Part shown: in pieces, positions 18,172-25,907 of the stretch
Layout: the number at the start of each line of letters is the position of its first letter
Numbering within the stretch: the stretch's first letter is position 1
NCBI GenBank assembly: GCA_030524315.1
Contig: JAUNGU010000007.1
Coordinates: 1-51,329, forward strand
Direction of reading: 5' to 3'
DNA from: Peptococcaceae bacterium
Lineage (GTDB): Bacteria > Bacillota > Peptococcia > Peptococcales > Peptococcaceae
DNA: 51,329 nt
The notes under the pieces: generated by a model
Told to the model about the DNA's origin: nothing
What the model saw: only the letters and a program-made list of their open reading frames with translations
Databases searched by the model: none
Program-made: the position numbers and the translations under genes

Positions 18172-18867
18172 ATGTGGCGAGAATTTTTATCAATTTTATT
18201 TCCCAATCCCAGCATGTGCATTCTCTGCGAAGAACGCGCCGAGGCATTGACGATTTGCGCAGACTGTCTGGCGCGCTATGCGCGTTACGCTGATGGCGAG
18301 GGCCAGTGCCAGCGCTGTGGCCATTTTGGCACGCGCGCGCCTGTCTGCGACGTCTGCCGTGATTGGCCGCGCTATTTTCTCGGCAACACGGCCCTCTTTC
18401 CCTACGACGACAGCGTGCGGGAAATGATTTTGCGCTTCAAATTTCATGACGAGCCCTGGCGCGTCGAGGGCGTGGCTACCGTCGTCGAGCAAATGCCCGC
18501 GCCTGCGGTCAGTGCCATCGTTCCCGTGCCGCTGCATCCGGCGCGTTTGCGCGAGCGCGGCTACAATCAGAGCCTGCTCTTGGCGCGCGTCCTCGGCCAG
18601 GCCTGGCAGATCCCCGTGCTCGACACTGTCCTCCGGCGCACCGTCAACACGCGCCACCAGGTCGGGCTTTCGCGCAGCGAGCGCCAGCAAAATGTCGCCG
18701 GTGCCTTCTCAGTGCCGGACGCTCAGCGCGAAAAAATTAGCGGCCAGCGCCTGCTCCTCGTCGACGACGTCATGACCACGGGCAGCACCCTGCTTTCCTG
18801 CGCGCGCACGCTCCACAGTGCCGGTGCGAAGGAAATTCTGAGCCTGACGCTTGCGGCTGGGACGTGA
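18172..18867 (+). CDS. ComF family phosphoribosyltransferase-like protein
   Basis: 231 residues. The N-terminal cysteine pairs (CILCEE, CADC, CQRCG, CDVC; residues ~15-65) form the zinc ribbon of ComF/GntX proteins. The C-terminal half is a type I phosphoribosyltransferase domain with the PRPP loop LLLVDDVMTTGST (~197-209). In naturally competent bacteria ComF helps single-stranded DNA uptake; in others its role is unclear. No other competence genes are close by. AAGGAGG lies upstream of the ATG. Confidence 0.9.
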   Translation: MWREFLSILFPNPSMCILCEERAEALTICADCLARYARYADGEGQCQRCGHFGTRAPVCDVCRDWPRYFLGNTALFPYDDSVREMILRFKFHDEPWRVEGVATVVEQMPAPAVSAIVPVPLHPARLRERGYNQSLLLARVLGQAWQIPVLDTVLRRTVNTRHQVGLSRSERQQNVAGAFSVPDAQREKISGQRLLLVDDVMTTGSTLLSCARTLHSAGAKEILSLTLAAGT

Positions 18868-18955
18868 TTATTCATAGTATGCAGGATTTTATGCACGGCG
18901 CGCCGCAAAAACCAGCGAAAAATCGCGAAAATGCACGGAAAACGTCGAGAAAGTC

Positions 18956-18984
18956 TTGCAAAAATATTCGTAAGCAATTATACT
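18956..18984 (+). promoter_or_regulatory. Promoter of the amino-acid ABC transporter operon
   Basis: TTGCAA (18956-18961), 17-base spacer, TATACT (18979-18984), 40 bases before the ATG of the binding protein gene. Confidence 0.75.
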
Positions 18985-19023
18985 TAATCTAAATGCTCAA
19001 CTAGAAAGGGAGAAGAGATTATT

Positions 19024-19890
19024 ATGAGAAAGAAAAAACTCACCGCCATTTTATTGACAGCGGCCATGTCCGCATTACTGCTGGCTGGCTGTGGCTCTAG
19101 CGGCAGCGACAATGCCGACAGCTCCGCCGCAAGCGCCACTGGAGAATCCTCCAACACCGTCGTTGTCGGGACCAACCCAACCTTCGAACCATTTGAATAC
19201 CAGGACGACGAAGGCAACATGAAGGGCTTCGACCTCGACCTCATGAAGGCCATCGGCGAAGACCAGGGCTTTGACGTCGAATTCAAATCCATGGAATTTG
19301 ACGCCCTCGTCGGTGCGCTGACCAGCGGCCAGATTGACGCCGTTGCAGCCGGCATGAGCATCACCCCTGAACGCTCCAATGTTATTTTCTCCGACCCATA
19401 CATGGATGCGTCTCTGGGCATCATGGTTGCAGAAGATAGCGACATCACCGGCGCTGACGACCTCAAAGGCAAGACCGTCGCTGCGCAGATCGGCACCACC
19501 GGCGCTGACGAAGCGTCCAGCCTCCAGGAAGATGGCACCATCGCCGAAGCCAAGCTCCTCGACAACTACAACACCTGCATCCAGGATCTCTTGAACGGCG
19601 GCTGCGATGCGATCATCATCGACATTCCTGTTGCCGAAGCCTACATGGCTGACCACGAAGGTGAGGTCAAGCTCACCGGCGAACCATACGTCGCTGACTA
19701 CTACGGCATCGCTGTGGCTGATGACAATCAGGAACTCGCTGACAAAATCAACGCTGGTCTGGCCAATGTCATCAAGGATGGCACCTTCGAAGAAATCTGC
19801 AAGAAGTACAACCTCGACGTACCGGAAGCCGTCACCGATGGCAGCGCCAAGGACGATGTTGCCAAAATCATGCAGGGCGACAACAAATAA
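19024..19890 (+). CDS. Amino-acid ABC transporter substrate-binding lipoprotein
   Basis: 288 residues. A lipoprotein signal (lipobox LLAGC, Cys ~23) and a Ser/Ala linker precede a periplasmic-binding-protein type 2 domain (~45-280). Family hallmarks are VVVGTNPTFEPFEYQDDEG, FDLDLMKAIGE and GMSITPERSNVIFSDPYMDA. It captures a polar amino acid (glutamine, glutamate, cystine or arginine cannot be told apart here) and hands it to the permease encoded downstream. AAGGGAG lies before the ATG. The gap to the permease gene contains a hairpin that probably lowers downstream expression. Confidence 0.95.
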   Translation: MRKKKLTAILLTAAMSALLLAGCGSSGSDNADSSAASATGESSNTVVVGTNPTFEPFEYQDDEGNMKGFDLDLMKAIGEDQGFDVEFKSMEFDALVGALTSGQIDAVAAGMSITPERSNVIFSDPYMDASLGIMVAEDSDITGADDLKGKTVAAQIGTTGADEASSLQEDGTIAEAKLLDNYNTCIQDLLNGGCDAIIIDIPVAEAYMADHEGEVKLTGEPYVADYYGIAVADDNQELADKINAGLANVIKDGTFEEICKKYNLDVPEAVTDGSAKDDVAKIMQGDNK

Positions 19891-19908
19891 TTTTTGACCG
19901 AGAACCAT

Positions 19909-19945
19909 AAAGAATGAGATGCACAGTCGCTGCATCTCATTCTTT
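19909..19945 (+). terminator. Intercistronic hairpin after the binding-protein gene
   Basis: A perfect 15-bp stem (19909-19923 with 19931-19945) and a seven-base loop, without a strong T run. Such hairpins commonly protect the 3' end and give more binding protein than permease. Confidence 0.75.
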
Positions 19946-19973
19946 GCGTTTATTCCACAAAGGAGGAAGATAG

Positions 19974-20657
19974 ATGGGCGATTTTGTTTCAGCCTTTTTT
20001 GACGTCTTACCAAAGCTCATTCCCGGCGCCGGGACCACGCTCTTGCTGACGATTTGCGGCGTTGGCTGCGGGATTCTCATTGGTCTCTTGATGGCGCTGA
20101 TGAAGCTCAGCAAAAACCGCATCCTAAAAATCATTGCCAATGTTTATATCGAAGCCCTGCGCGGCACCCCGCTCTATGTAGAGATCTTTTTATTCCATTT
20201 TGGTGTCGCCTCGGTCATCGGCGAGCTTTTCTTTAATGGCAAGTTTAGCTTCCCGATTCTCGTGACAGGGGTCGTCGTGCTCTCTCTCAACAGCGGCGCC
20301 TACGTGGCAGAAATTTTCCGCGCCGGGATCCAGGGCGTCGACAAGGGCCAGATGGAGGCGGCGCGCTCCCTGGGCATGAGCGAAAAAGAAGCCATGCGCA
20401 TGGTTATCCTGCCCCAGGCCTTCAAGCTCGTCATCCCACCGCTGGGCAACGAGTTTGTCATGCTCCTCAAGGACACGTCCCTTTTGGCAGCGATCGGCTT
20501 ATCCGAAATTATGAAGCGTGGGCAGATTTACACCTCGGTGCATTTTGAACCGTTCCCAACCTACGTGGCCGTGGCGCTCGTGTATCTGGCGCTGACGCTG
20601 ACCTTTACCCGCATCATCAACTGGTACGAGCGCAAGCTGGCCACAGAAAGCAAATAA
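19974..20657 (+). CDS. Amino-acid ABC transporter permease
   Basis: 227 residues with about five membrane segments, of the HisM/GlnP family. The EAA loop reads EAARSLGMSEKEAMRMVILPQAFK (~123-145), which contacts the ATPase. The N-terminal signature GAGTTLLLTICGVGCGILIG is typical of polar amino-acid permeases. It probably works as a homodimer. AAGGAGGA precedes the ATG; the ATPase gene follows after 24 bases. Confidence 0.95.
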   Translation: MGDFVSAFFDVLPKLIPGAGTTLLLTICGVGCGILIGLLMALMKLSKNRILKIIANVYIEALRGTPLYVEIFLFHFGVASVIGELFFNGKFSFPILVTGVVVLSLNSGAYVAEIFRAGIQGVDKGQMEAARSLGMSEKEAMRMVILPQAFKLVIPPLGNEFVMLLKDTSLLAAIGLSEIMKRGQIYTSVHFEPFPTYVAVALVYLALTLTFTRIINWYERKLATESK

Positions 20658-20681
20658 CCAAGGCAATAGGAGGCTTATATA

Positions 20682-21404
20682 ATGATAGAAATCAAAGGTT
20701 TGCGAAAAGCCTTTGGGGATTTGGAAGTTCTCAAGGGCATCACAGAAACCATCAAGGACGGCGAAATCGTCTCCATCATCGGCCCATCCGGCTCAGGCAA
20801 GAGCACCTTTTTGCGCTGCATCAATCTCCTTGAGCAGCCAACCGGCGGGCAGATCATCATCGACGGTGAGGAAATCACCAACCCAAAACACGACATCAAC
20901 AAAATGAGAGAAAACCTCGGCATGGTTTTCCAGCGCTTCAATCTCTTCCCTCATAAAACCGTGCTGGAAAACATCACCCTCGCGCCAATCAACGTCAAGG
21001 GCATTGCCAAGGCCGAGGCCGAAAAAACCGCGCGTGAGCTCCTCACCAGCGTCGGCCTCTTGGACAAGCAGGACGTTTATCCAAACTCCCTCTCCGGCGG
21101 CCAGCAGCAGCGTGTGGCCATCGCCCGCGCGCTGGCAATGAATCCGGCGATCATGCTCTTTGACGAGCCAACCTCCGCCCTCGACCCGGAAATGGTCGGC
21201 GAGGTCTTGAACGTCATCCGCCAGCTCACCCAAACGGGCATGACCATGCTCATCGTCACCCACGAAATGGGCTTTGCCCGCGAGGTCAGCGACCGTGTCT
21301 TCTTTATGGACCAGGGTATCATTATGGAGCAGGGGACGCCGGAGGATATTTTCAACCATCCAAAGGAAGCCCGCACCAAGGATTTCTTGGCGAAGGTGCT
21401 GTAA
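20682..21404 (+). CDS. Amino-acid ABC transporter ATP-binding protein
   Basis: 240 residues, GlnQ-like. Walker [10 protein letters not shown] (~37-45), Q-loop in [13 protein letters not shown], signature LSGGQQQR (~140), Walker [15 protein letters not shown] (~158-171) and the H-loop (THEMGFA) are all present. It powers import through the preceding permease and binding protein. The end of the operon is marked by a terminator at 21411-21447. Confidence 0.97.
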   Translation: MIEIKGLRKAFGDLEVLKGITETIKDGEIVSIIGPSGSGKSTFLRCINLLEQPTGGQIIIDGEEITNPKHDINKMRENLGMVFQRFNLFPHKTVLENITLAPINVKGIAKAEAEKTARELLTSVGLLDKQDVYPNSLSGGQQQRVAIARALAMNPAIMLFDEPTSALDPEMVGEVLNVIRQLTQTGMTMLIVTHEMGFAREVSDRVFFMDQGIIMEQGTPEDIFNHPKEARTKDFLAKVL

Positions 21405-21410
21405 TCACAC

Positions 21411-21447
21411 AAGCGGCTCGAGCGCGCGTTGCTCGAGTCCGCTTTTT
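21411..21447 (+). terminator. Terminator of the amino-acid ABC operon
   Basis: Stem AAGCGG-CTCGAGC with GCTCGAG-T-CCGCTT, then T5. Confidence 0.9.
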
Positions 21448-21491
21448 ACGTATAAACTGTAGTTCAGACAACAGCACATTTTTGCGGGATT

Positions 21492-21500
21492 TGTTATGAT
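21492..21500 (+). promoter_or_regulatory. Extended -10 promoter of the MFS exporter gene
   Basis: TGTTATGAT contains the TGn extension and a TATGAT box (21495-21500); the -35 is poor. A start near 21508 would give a leader of about 105 bases before the MFS start codon. Confidence 0.5.
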
Positions 21501-21528
21501 AAATACGTCCTATAAAGAGGATTTGTAT

Positions 21529-21597
21529 TTGCAAGAGAGCTTAGCCAATTGGTTAGGCTACTTTTTTTGTTTTGTGACAGCTTGCGAACGAAAATAA
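21529..21597 (+). CDS. Possible leader peptide of the MFS exporter
   Basis: A 22-codon frame from TTG at 21529 (LQESLANWLGYFFCFVTACERK), preceded by GAGG with an eight-base gap. It runs across the leader hairpin and U run and stops at 21595-21597, within a few bases of the MFS ribosome site. Its position is that of leader peptides in translation-dependent attenuators. No homologue is known to me, and a non-ATG start leaves this weak. Confidence 0.3.
   Translation: MQESLANWLGYFFCFVTACERK
21538..21568 (+). promoter_or_regulatory. Attenuator-like terminator in the MFS leader
   Basis: A nine-pair stem (AGCTTAGCC with GGTTAGGCT, two G-U pairs) closes an AATT tetraloop and is followed by AC and seven T. 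It lies between the predicted promoter and the MFS gene, so most transcripts would stop here unless the hairpin is prevented. Confidence 0.65.
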
Positions 21598-21613
21598 AGG
21601 AAGGGGAAAACAA

Positions 21614-22831
21614 GTGAGCACCATAAACAATATCGAGAAACAAAAATTTCTGGGCATGAAGGGCATGGTCTTTTTCATCACGCTGATGAACATGTTCATT
21701 CCGCTGTCCACCGACCTCTATCTACCGGCGCTGCCAACGATGAGCGCGTATTTTGGCGTGTCAGCGTCCTTGGTCAATTTGACGCTGGTCGGCTTCTTTT
21801 TCTTTTTTGCAGTAGGGACCTTGATCTGCGGGCCGTTTAGCGACAAATACGGCCGCCGCCGTGTGCTCCTTGTGGGCAGCGCCCTGTACACGGCGACCAG
21901 CGCCCTCTGCGCCATTTCGCCAAACGTCTACATCATGATCATCGCCCGCATTCTCCAGGGCATCGGCGCCGGTGCCATGATCGCCGTCTCCATGGCGCTG
22001 ATCAAGGATTGCTTCGTCGGCCGTCGCCGCGAATCGATTCTCGCCGTCGTCCAATCCTTCTCCGGTGTGGCGCCAATGATCGCGCCGGTGTTGGGCGCCT
22101 TCCTGTTGCGCATCACCTCCTGGCGCGGCGCCTTCGTCGTGCTGACCGTTGCAGGGGCGGCGTGCTTCTTGCTCTCGTTCCTCTATCAGGAAACCCTGGA
22201 TGAAGAGGACCGCGTCGCAGAATCCACCCTCGCCACCCTGGGCAAGCTCGTCGTCGTCGGTAAAAACGCCGGCTTCCTCGTGCCTTGCCTGATTTTCTCC
22301 CTCTACAACGTCGCCTTCATGGGCTACATCGCCGTCTCCTCGTATATTTACGTGGACCAGTTTGGCCTGTCGGCACAAATGTACAGCTATTTCTTTGCGG
22401 CCAACGCCCTTCTGTCCTTGGCAGGGCCAATGATTTACGTCAAGTTTTTCTCGCGCAGCGACAAGAAAAAGCTGCCGCTGGTCTGCTTCATCGCCTACAT
22501 TTTCTGCGGAGCAGCGCTGCTCACCGTCGGCCAGCTCGCGCCAGCCGTATTCTGGCTGTGCTTCGCGCCATTCAGCCTCCTCGGCTCGCTGACGCGACCA
22601 TTTAGCTCCAACATGCTCCTCGACCAGCAAAAGGGCGACACCGGCTCCGCTTCGTCCCTCATCAATGGCATCATCACCGTCTTCGGCAGCGGCGGCATGA
22701 TGGGCATCACCCTCTGGGCCAACCACATCACCGGCCTCGGCACCATGATCCTCGCCGCCGGCATCCTCAGCGCCATCGGCTGGATCCTCCTCATGCGCTC
22801 AAGCGTCACCGTCGTCGGCGTGAAAGAATAA
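21614..22831 (+). CDS. MFS multidrug exporter, Bcr/CflA type
   Basis: 405 residues with twelve predicted membrane segments. The start of the fold (PLSTDLYLPALPTMSAYFGVS) and loop 2-3 motif GPFSDKYGRRRVLL are diagnostic of the Bcr/CflA drug:H+ antiporters. The segment GRILQGIGAGA-like (ARILQGIGAGAMIAVSMALIKD) is the motif of the fourth helix. Substrates (for example sulfonamides, chloramphenicol, bicyclomycin) cannot be assigned. Start codon GTG with AAGGGG upstream. Preceded by an attenuator-like leader and followed by a terminator, so it is a single-gene unit. Confidence 0.92.
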   Translation: MSTINNIEKQKFLGMKGMVFFITLMNMFIPLSTDLYLPALPTMSAYFGVSASLVNLTLVGFFFFFAVGTLICGPFSDKYGRRRVLLVGSALYTATSALCAISPNVYIMIIARILQGIGAGAMIAVSMALIKDCFVGRRRESILAVVQSFSGVAPMIAPVLGAFLLRITSWRGAFVVLTVAGAACFLLSFLYQETLDEEDRVAESTLATLGKLVVVGKNAGFLVPCLIFSLYNVAFMGYIAVSSYIYVDQFGLSAQMYSYFFAANALLSLAGPMIYVKFFSRSDKKKLPLVCFIAYIFCGAALLTVGQLAPAVFWLCFAPFSLLGSLTRPFSSNMLLDQQKGDTGSASSLINGIITVFGSGGMMGITLWANHITGLGTMILAAGILSAIGWILLMRSSVTVVGVKE

Positions 22832-22842
22832 GTTGCATACAC

Positions 22843-22897
22843 AAAACGAGACCTCCCATCGCAGCAGCGATCGCTACGACGGGAGGTCTCGTTTTTT
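22843..22897. terminator. Bidirectional terminator between MFS and phosphodiesterase genes
   Basis: Perfect 15-bp stem (22843-22857 with 22881-22895) flanked by A and T runs, between convergent genes. Confidence 0.92.
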
Positions 22898-22934
22898 ATG
22901 TTACAAATTCAAGATGGTGAGGATGGTTCAGAAA

Positions 22935-24962
22935 TTAAACATCCAAGATTTGGTAAACCGGTGCACCTTCGCACTGAGCAGGCATTCTTACGCCGGCAAT
23001 GACAGCGAGGGTAGGTGCCACGTCAACCTGACGGATGACACGATTGGTGTAAACGCCATGCTTGACGCCACGGCCACCAATCATGAACAGTGGAGATTCG
23101 GAAGTGCTTGCTTCACCCTGGTAGGTAGAGAGGGAGTCGCCGTGTACACGGTTGAAGCCTTCGGACAGGAAGTAGACGATGTCGCCACAGCCGTCGCCCT
23201 TCAAGCCGAGCAATGCTGCATCCTGTTCACGCAAGGCCAAGGCCACGCAACGCTTGCCATTGTATTCGTATTTGTACAGGTCGGAGATGATTTGATCTTC
23301 CAGCGCATACTTGTCTTCAGGATCAACGATACCGGTTTCATACTTGCCCTTGAGGTTGATGTAGATGTAGTTCCCTCGAGGGGCAATGGCACGGGTGTGT
23401 TCCCAATCGATTTCACGGAGGGGTTCGCCGTTTTCATCCTTCTTGAGTGCAGTGTAGCCCATTTCGACCATGGCCTTGGTATTGACACCGAATGGATCGC
23501 CCAAGGCAGGCGGCATATCTTCGCGAGCGTCGACCAAACCGTGGTCAGAGGTGACAACGATTGTCCAGCCCTTGTCCAAAAGATGGAGGAACTGACCGAT
23601 GTAATCGTCGGTATCCACATAGCAGCGTTCCATGATCTTCATGAAATCTTCCGGATCGTTGTGGAATTCATCACGATAGGTGGCGCGTTCCCAATAAACG
23701 TGACCGAAGCAGTCAACATTGTGGAAATGGCTGAAGACAACATCATAGTCGTGGGTTTCAATCAAATGGTTGATGCAGTCTGCCTGCCACTGGCCATAAA
23801 TGTGCCAGAGCGGGGCGGTGACCTTTTCGCAGAGATCTGGGGTGGCACCAACAGTCAGGCAGATGGATGGGATTTCGCCGATGGCTTCGTGGACTTCATG
23901 GTACAGAGATTTTGGATGGAAGAGATCGTCGCAGCCAATTTTTACGGCGTTACCGACATAGACCGTTACAGAAGTGCCCTTAGGGTCGGCATTGACGAGG
24001 ACATACTGTCTGCTGACAGGAACCTGTTCGCCGTCTCTGGTGAGAGTATCCAGGATGCCGCTGTGAACCGAATGGTCTTCCAGGACAACGAGTGGTTCTG
24101 CGGCGCGCTTGTTCTTGTAAATTTCTACGCGGCCGTATTCGCCCTTGTCATTTTTCAGGAAGAGGGCTGGGCGGCGTTCCTTGCCGTAGTTGACTGGAAT
24201 CGAGAATTCCTTGGCATCTTCCGGAATGTCATGCTGCCATTTTCTTGCTGGGCGCAGGCCGATCATGGTTTTCTTTTCGCCAGCTTTCAGGCGCTCGGTG
24301 CCAGCCTTTTCACCTTCGTGCTCAGATAACAGAATGGCGTGCAGCTCGCTGGCACCCATGGTGTCCATGGCATTGCCGCGCTTGCTGGAATCTTCGTCGG
24401 CCACTTCTACATCAGAGATGATGCAGCCAGTGCCATCGCTGTGCTTTTCTTCTTCAAACAATACTTCTTCTTCGACGTCTTCCTGGGCAACAATGTATTG
24501 CTCCCATTCAACATTGCCGACAACCAGGTTGACGTTGGTTGGCTGGGTGCCTTCAACAACCGAAAGATTTGGGCTGTCAGAGGTTGGAGGCCAGCTAGAG
24601 CCAGGCCAATGCCATACGAGGGTGTTCAGCCCTGCTTCAGCAGTGACATTCCAGAGCTGCTCTGCCTTGCATTGGCGAGAGTCCAGCGAGTAAACCAGCG
24701 TGTCAAGCTTGGTTGGATGCTGGTTCCAGAAGTCGGTAATACCGTGGGTGCCAGGATAGGCGCCGGTGGCCAGTGTGGTCCACTGTGGTGGGGTAATCGT
24801 TGGCAATGCGCCGAGCATGACTAAGTCTTCTCGGGCAGCACCGTGTTCTAACAATTTTTTGACGTTTGGCATCTTGCCTTCATCAAGAAACTTTTTGCAG
24901 AGTCGGGCGTCCATACCATCGACGCCGACAACAATCACTTTTCCTTTAGGTTCCAATTTCAT
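22935..24962 (-). CDS. Alkaline-phosphatase-superfamily phosphodiesterase/nucleotide pyrophosphatase-like
   Basis: 675 residues, no signal peptide, so cytoplasmic. The metal Asp (VVGVDGMDARL, ~14), nucleophile Thr region (LPTITPPQWTTLATG, ~54-67), GTHGITDFWN and the two late metal motifs FSHFHNVDCFGH and VTSDHGLVD place it in the type I phosphodiesterase/pyrophosphatase branch. It is longer than usual (~450-550) owing to an inserted acidic region (~170-230, EEEVLFEEEKHSDG) and a beta-rich part (~250-350). AAGGAGG precedes the ATG. Upstream lies a GTGGCA-N2-TGCCAC palindrome placed as an activator site; the Crp/Fnr gene is divergent. Substrate unknown; phosphonate, nucleotide and phosphodiester compounds are all possible. 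Confidence 0.88.
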   Translation of the reverse strand: MKLEPKGKVIVVGVDGMDARLCKKFLDEGKMPNVKKLLEHGAAREDLVMLGALPTITPPQWTTLATGAYPGTHGITDFWNQHPTKLDTLVYSLDSRQCKAEQLWNVTAEAGLNTLVWHWPGSSWPPTSDSPNLSVVEGTQPTNVNLVVGNVEWEQYIVAQEDVEEEVLFEEEKHSDGTGCIISDVEVADEDSSKRGNAMDTMGASELHAILLSEHEGEKAGTERLKAGEKKTMIGLRPARKWQHDIPEDAKEFSIPVNYGKERRPALFLKNDKGEYGRVEIYKNKRAAEPLVVLEDHSVHSGILDTLTRDGEQVPVSRQYVLVNADPKGTSVTVYVGNAVKIGCDDLFHPKSLYHEVHEAIGEIPSICLTVGATPDLCEKVTAPLWHIYGQWQADCINHLIETHDYDVVFSHFHNVDCFGHVYWERATYRDEFHNDPEDFMKIMERCYVDTDDYIGQFLHLLDKGWTIVVTSDHGLVDAREDMPPALGDPFGVNTKAMVEMGYTALKKDENGEPLREIDWEHTRAIAPRGNYIYINLKGKYETGIVDPEDKYALEDQIISDLYKYEYNGKRCVALALREQDAALLGLKGDGCGDIVYFLSEGFNRVHGDSLSTYQGEASTSESPLFMIGGRGVKHGVYTNRVIRQVDVAPTLAVIAGVRMPAQCEGAPVYQILDV

Positions 24963-25010
24963 TTCAAAGACCTCCTTGTATGATCCGTGTATTTGTCTTT
25001 CATGGTTTAT

Positions 25011-25018
25011 ATTTTATA
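25011..25018 (-). promoter_or_regulatory. -10 region of the phosphodiesterase gene
   Basis: On the minus strand TATAAAAT, with the centre of the upstream palindrome 26-28 bases away and no good -35 box. This is the pattern of an activator-dependent promoter. Confidence 0.5.
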
Positions 25019-25037
25019 TGAAAATGATTTATCAATA

Positions 25038-25051
25038 GTGGCATTTGCCAC
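25038..25051. promoter_or_regulatory. Crp/Fnr-type operator palindrome (copy 1)
   Basis: GTGGCATTTGCCAC is a perfect inverted repeat with a two-base centre. The same arms recur at 27498-27511 before the SLC13 transporter gene. The centre lies about 40-42 bases before the predicted start of the phosphodiesterase transcript (class II activator position). The binding protein is probably the adjacent Crp/Fnr product (inference). Confidence 0.7.
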
Positions 25052-25146
25052 CGAATTCGCAATTTTTATAAAATAATTCGTATTAAATCCTTATGACATT
25101 TGATATAATAAAAATGTACAAAGCTTTTGGAATAGAGGAGAGACTG

Positions 25147-25838
25147 ATGTTTATACTGACACCTTTTTTTGACGAAACATCCTTTGACTACCTACCAATA
25201 GAAGAAAAGGATGCGCTCATGCACAAGTACACCCTGCAAGTCAGAAAATATCCCAAGAATACCCGCATCCCCCTCTTGTCTGCGAGCGGCAATGGCTTTT
25301 ATATGAAAAAAGGCCGTGTGAAGGTTTTCATCTCAAACGAATTTGGCGTTGAAAGATTGCTTTTCTATCTTGAGGAGAAAAACAGCTGTTCGTCTGGGTG
25401 GGGGGGGTAGCAATGACCCTGGAAACCACCGAGGATTGCGAGATTTATTACATTGACACGAGGGCGCTATTGCATTATTTGGTCTATGAGGAGCACGCGC
25501 TGGATGCGATTTGGGAAAGTACGTACCGACGTATGAGCAGCATGTCCGAACGTATTTTAGACGTCAGCGGCGCGACCAACAAAGGCCAGGTTTGCAAATT
25601 TATTTATAATCTGGCGATGAAAAGCACCCAGACAACAGATAGCGGACAAATCGTCATCAAAAAAATCCCGACGCGCAACGATTTTGCGTTTTTCATTGGA
25701 TCCCACAAATCCAACGTGATCAAAGTACTGAAGGCCCTGGAAAAAGAGGGCGTCTTGTCCTTTGATAGCAATCATTTGATTATCAACGACATTGAAGAGC
25801 TGAAAGAAATCATTGACGAAGCCTATTATGTTCAATAA
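25147..25838 (+). pseudogene. Crp/Fnr-family transcription regulator, frame broken at a G8 run
   Basis: The N-terminal part (25147-25410; cNMP-binding-like, IRIPLLSASGNGFYMKKGRVKVFIS) ends in a stop just after eight G (25400-25407). The remainder (25398-25838) is in another frame and carries the helical linker and winged-helix DNA-binding domain (IPTRNDFAFFIGSHKSNVIKVLKALEKEGVLSF). One extra G joins them into one 230-residue protein of normal Crp/Fnr length. Either a sequencing error, a slipped-strand off state (phase variation) or a true lesion. Start at 25147 with GAGGAG upstream. No Fnr-type N-terminal cysteine cluster, so not an oxygen sensor. It neighbours two genes with a shared palindrome, its likely targets. 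Confidence 0.85.
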
Positions 25839-25849
25839 AAAATGGCATC

Positions 25850-25891
25850 AAAAAACCAGTTGTCACCATTTACGGTGGGCAACTGGTTTTT
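25850..25891. terminator. Bidirectional terminator between regulator and transporter genes
   Basis: Arms AAAAACCAGTTG and CAACTGGTTTTT with further pairs inside, between convergent genes. Confidence 0.88.
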
Positions 25892-25907
25892 GTTCGTTCG
25901 GAATTTA

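Noticed and set aside
25093..25146. Earlier ATG start for the Crp/Fnr gene
   Set aside because: It overlaps the TATAAT of the promoter and lacks a ribosome site, whereas 25147 has GAGGAG upstream.
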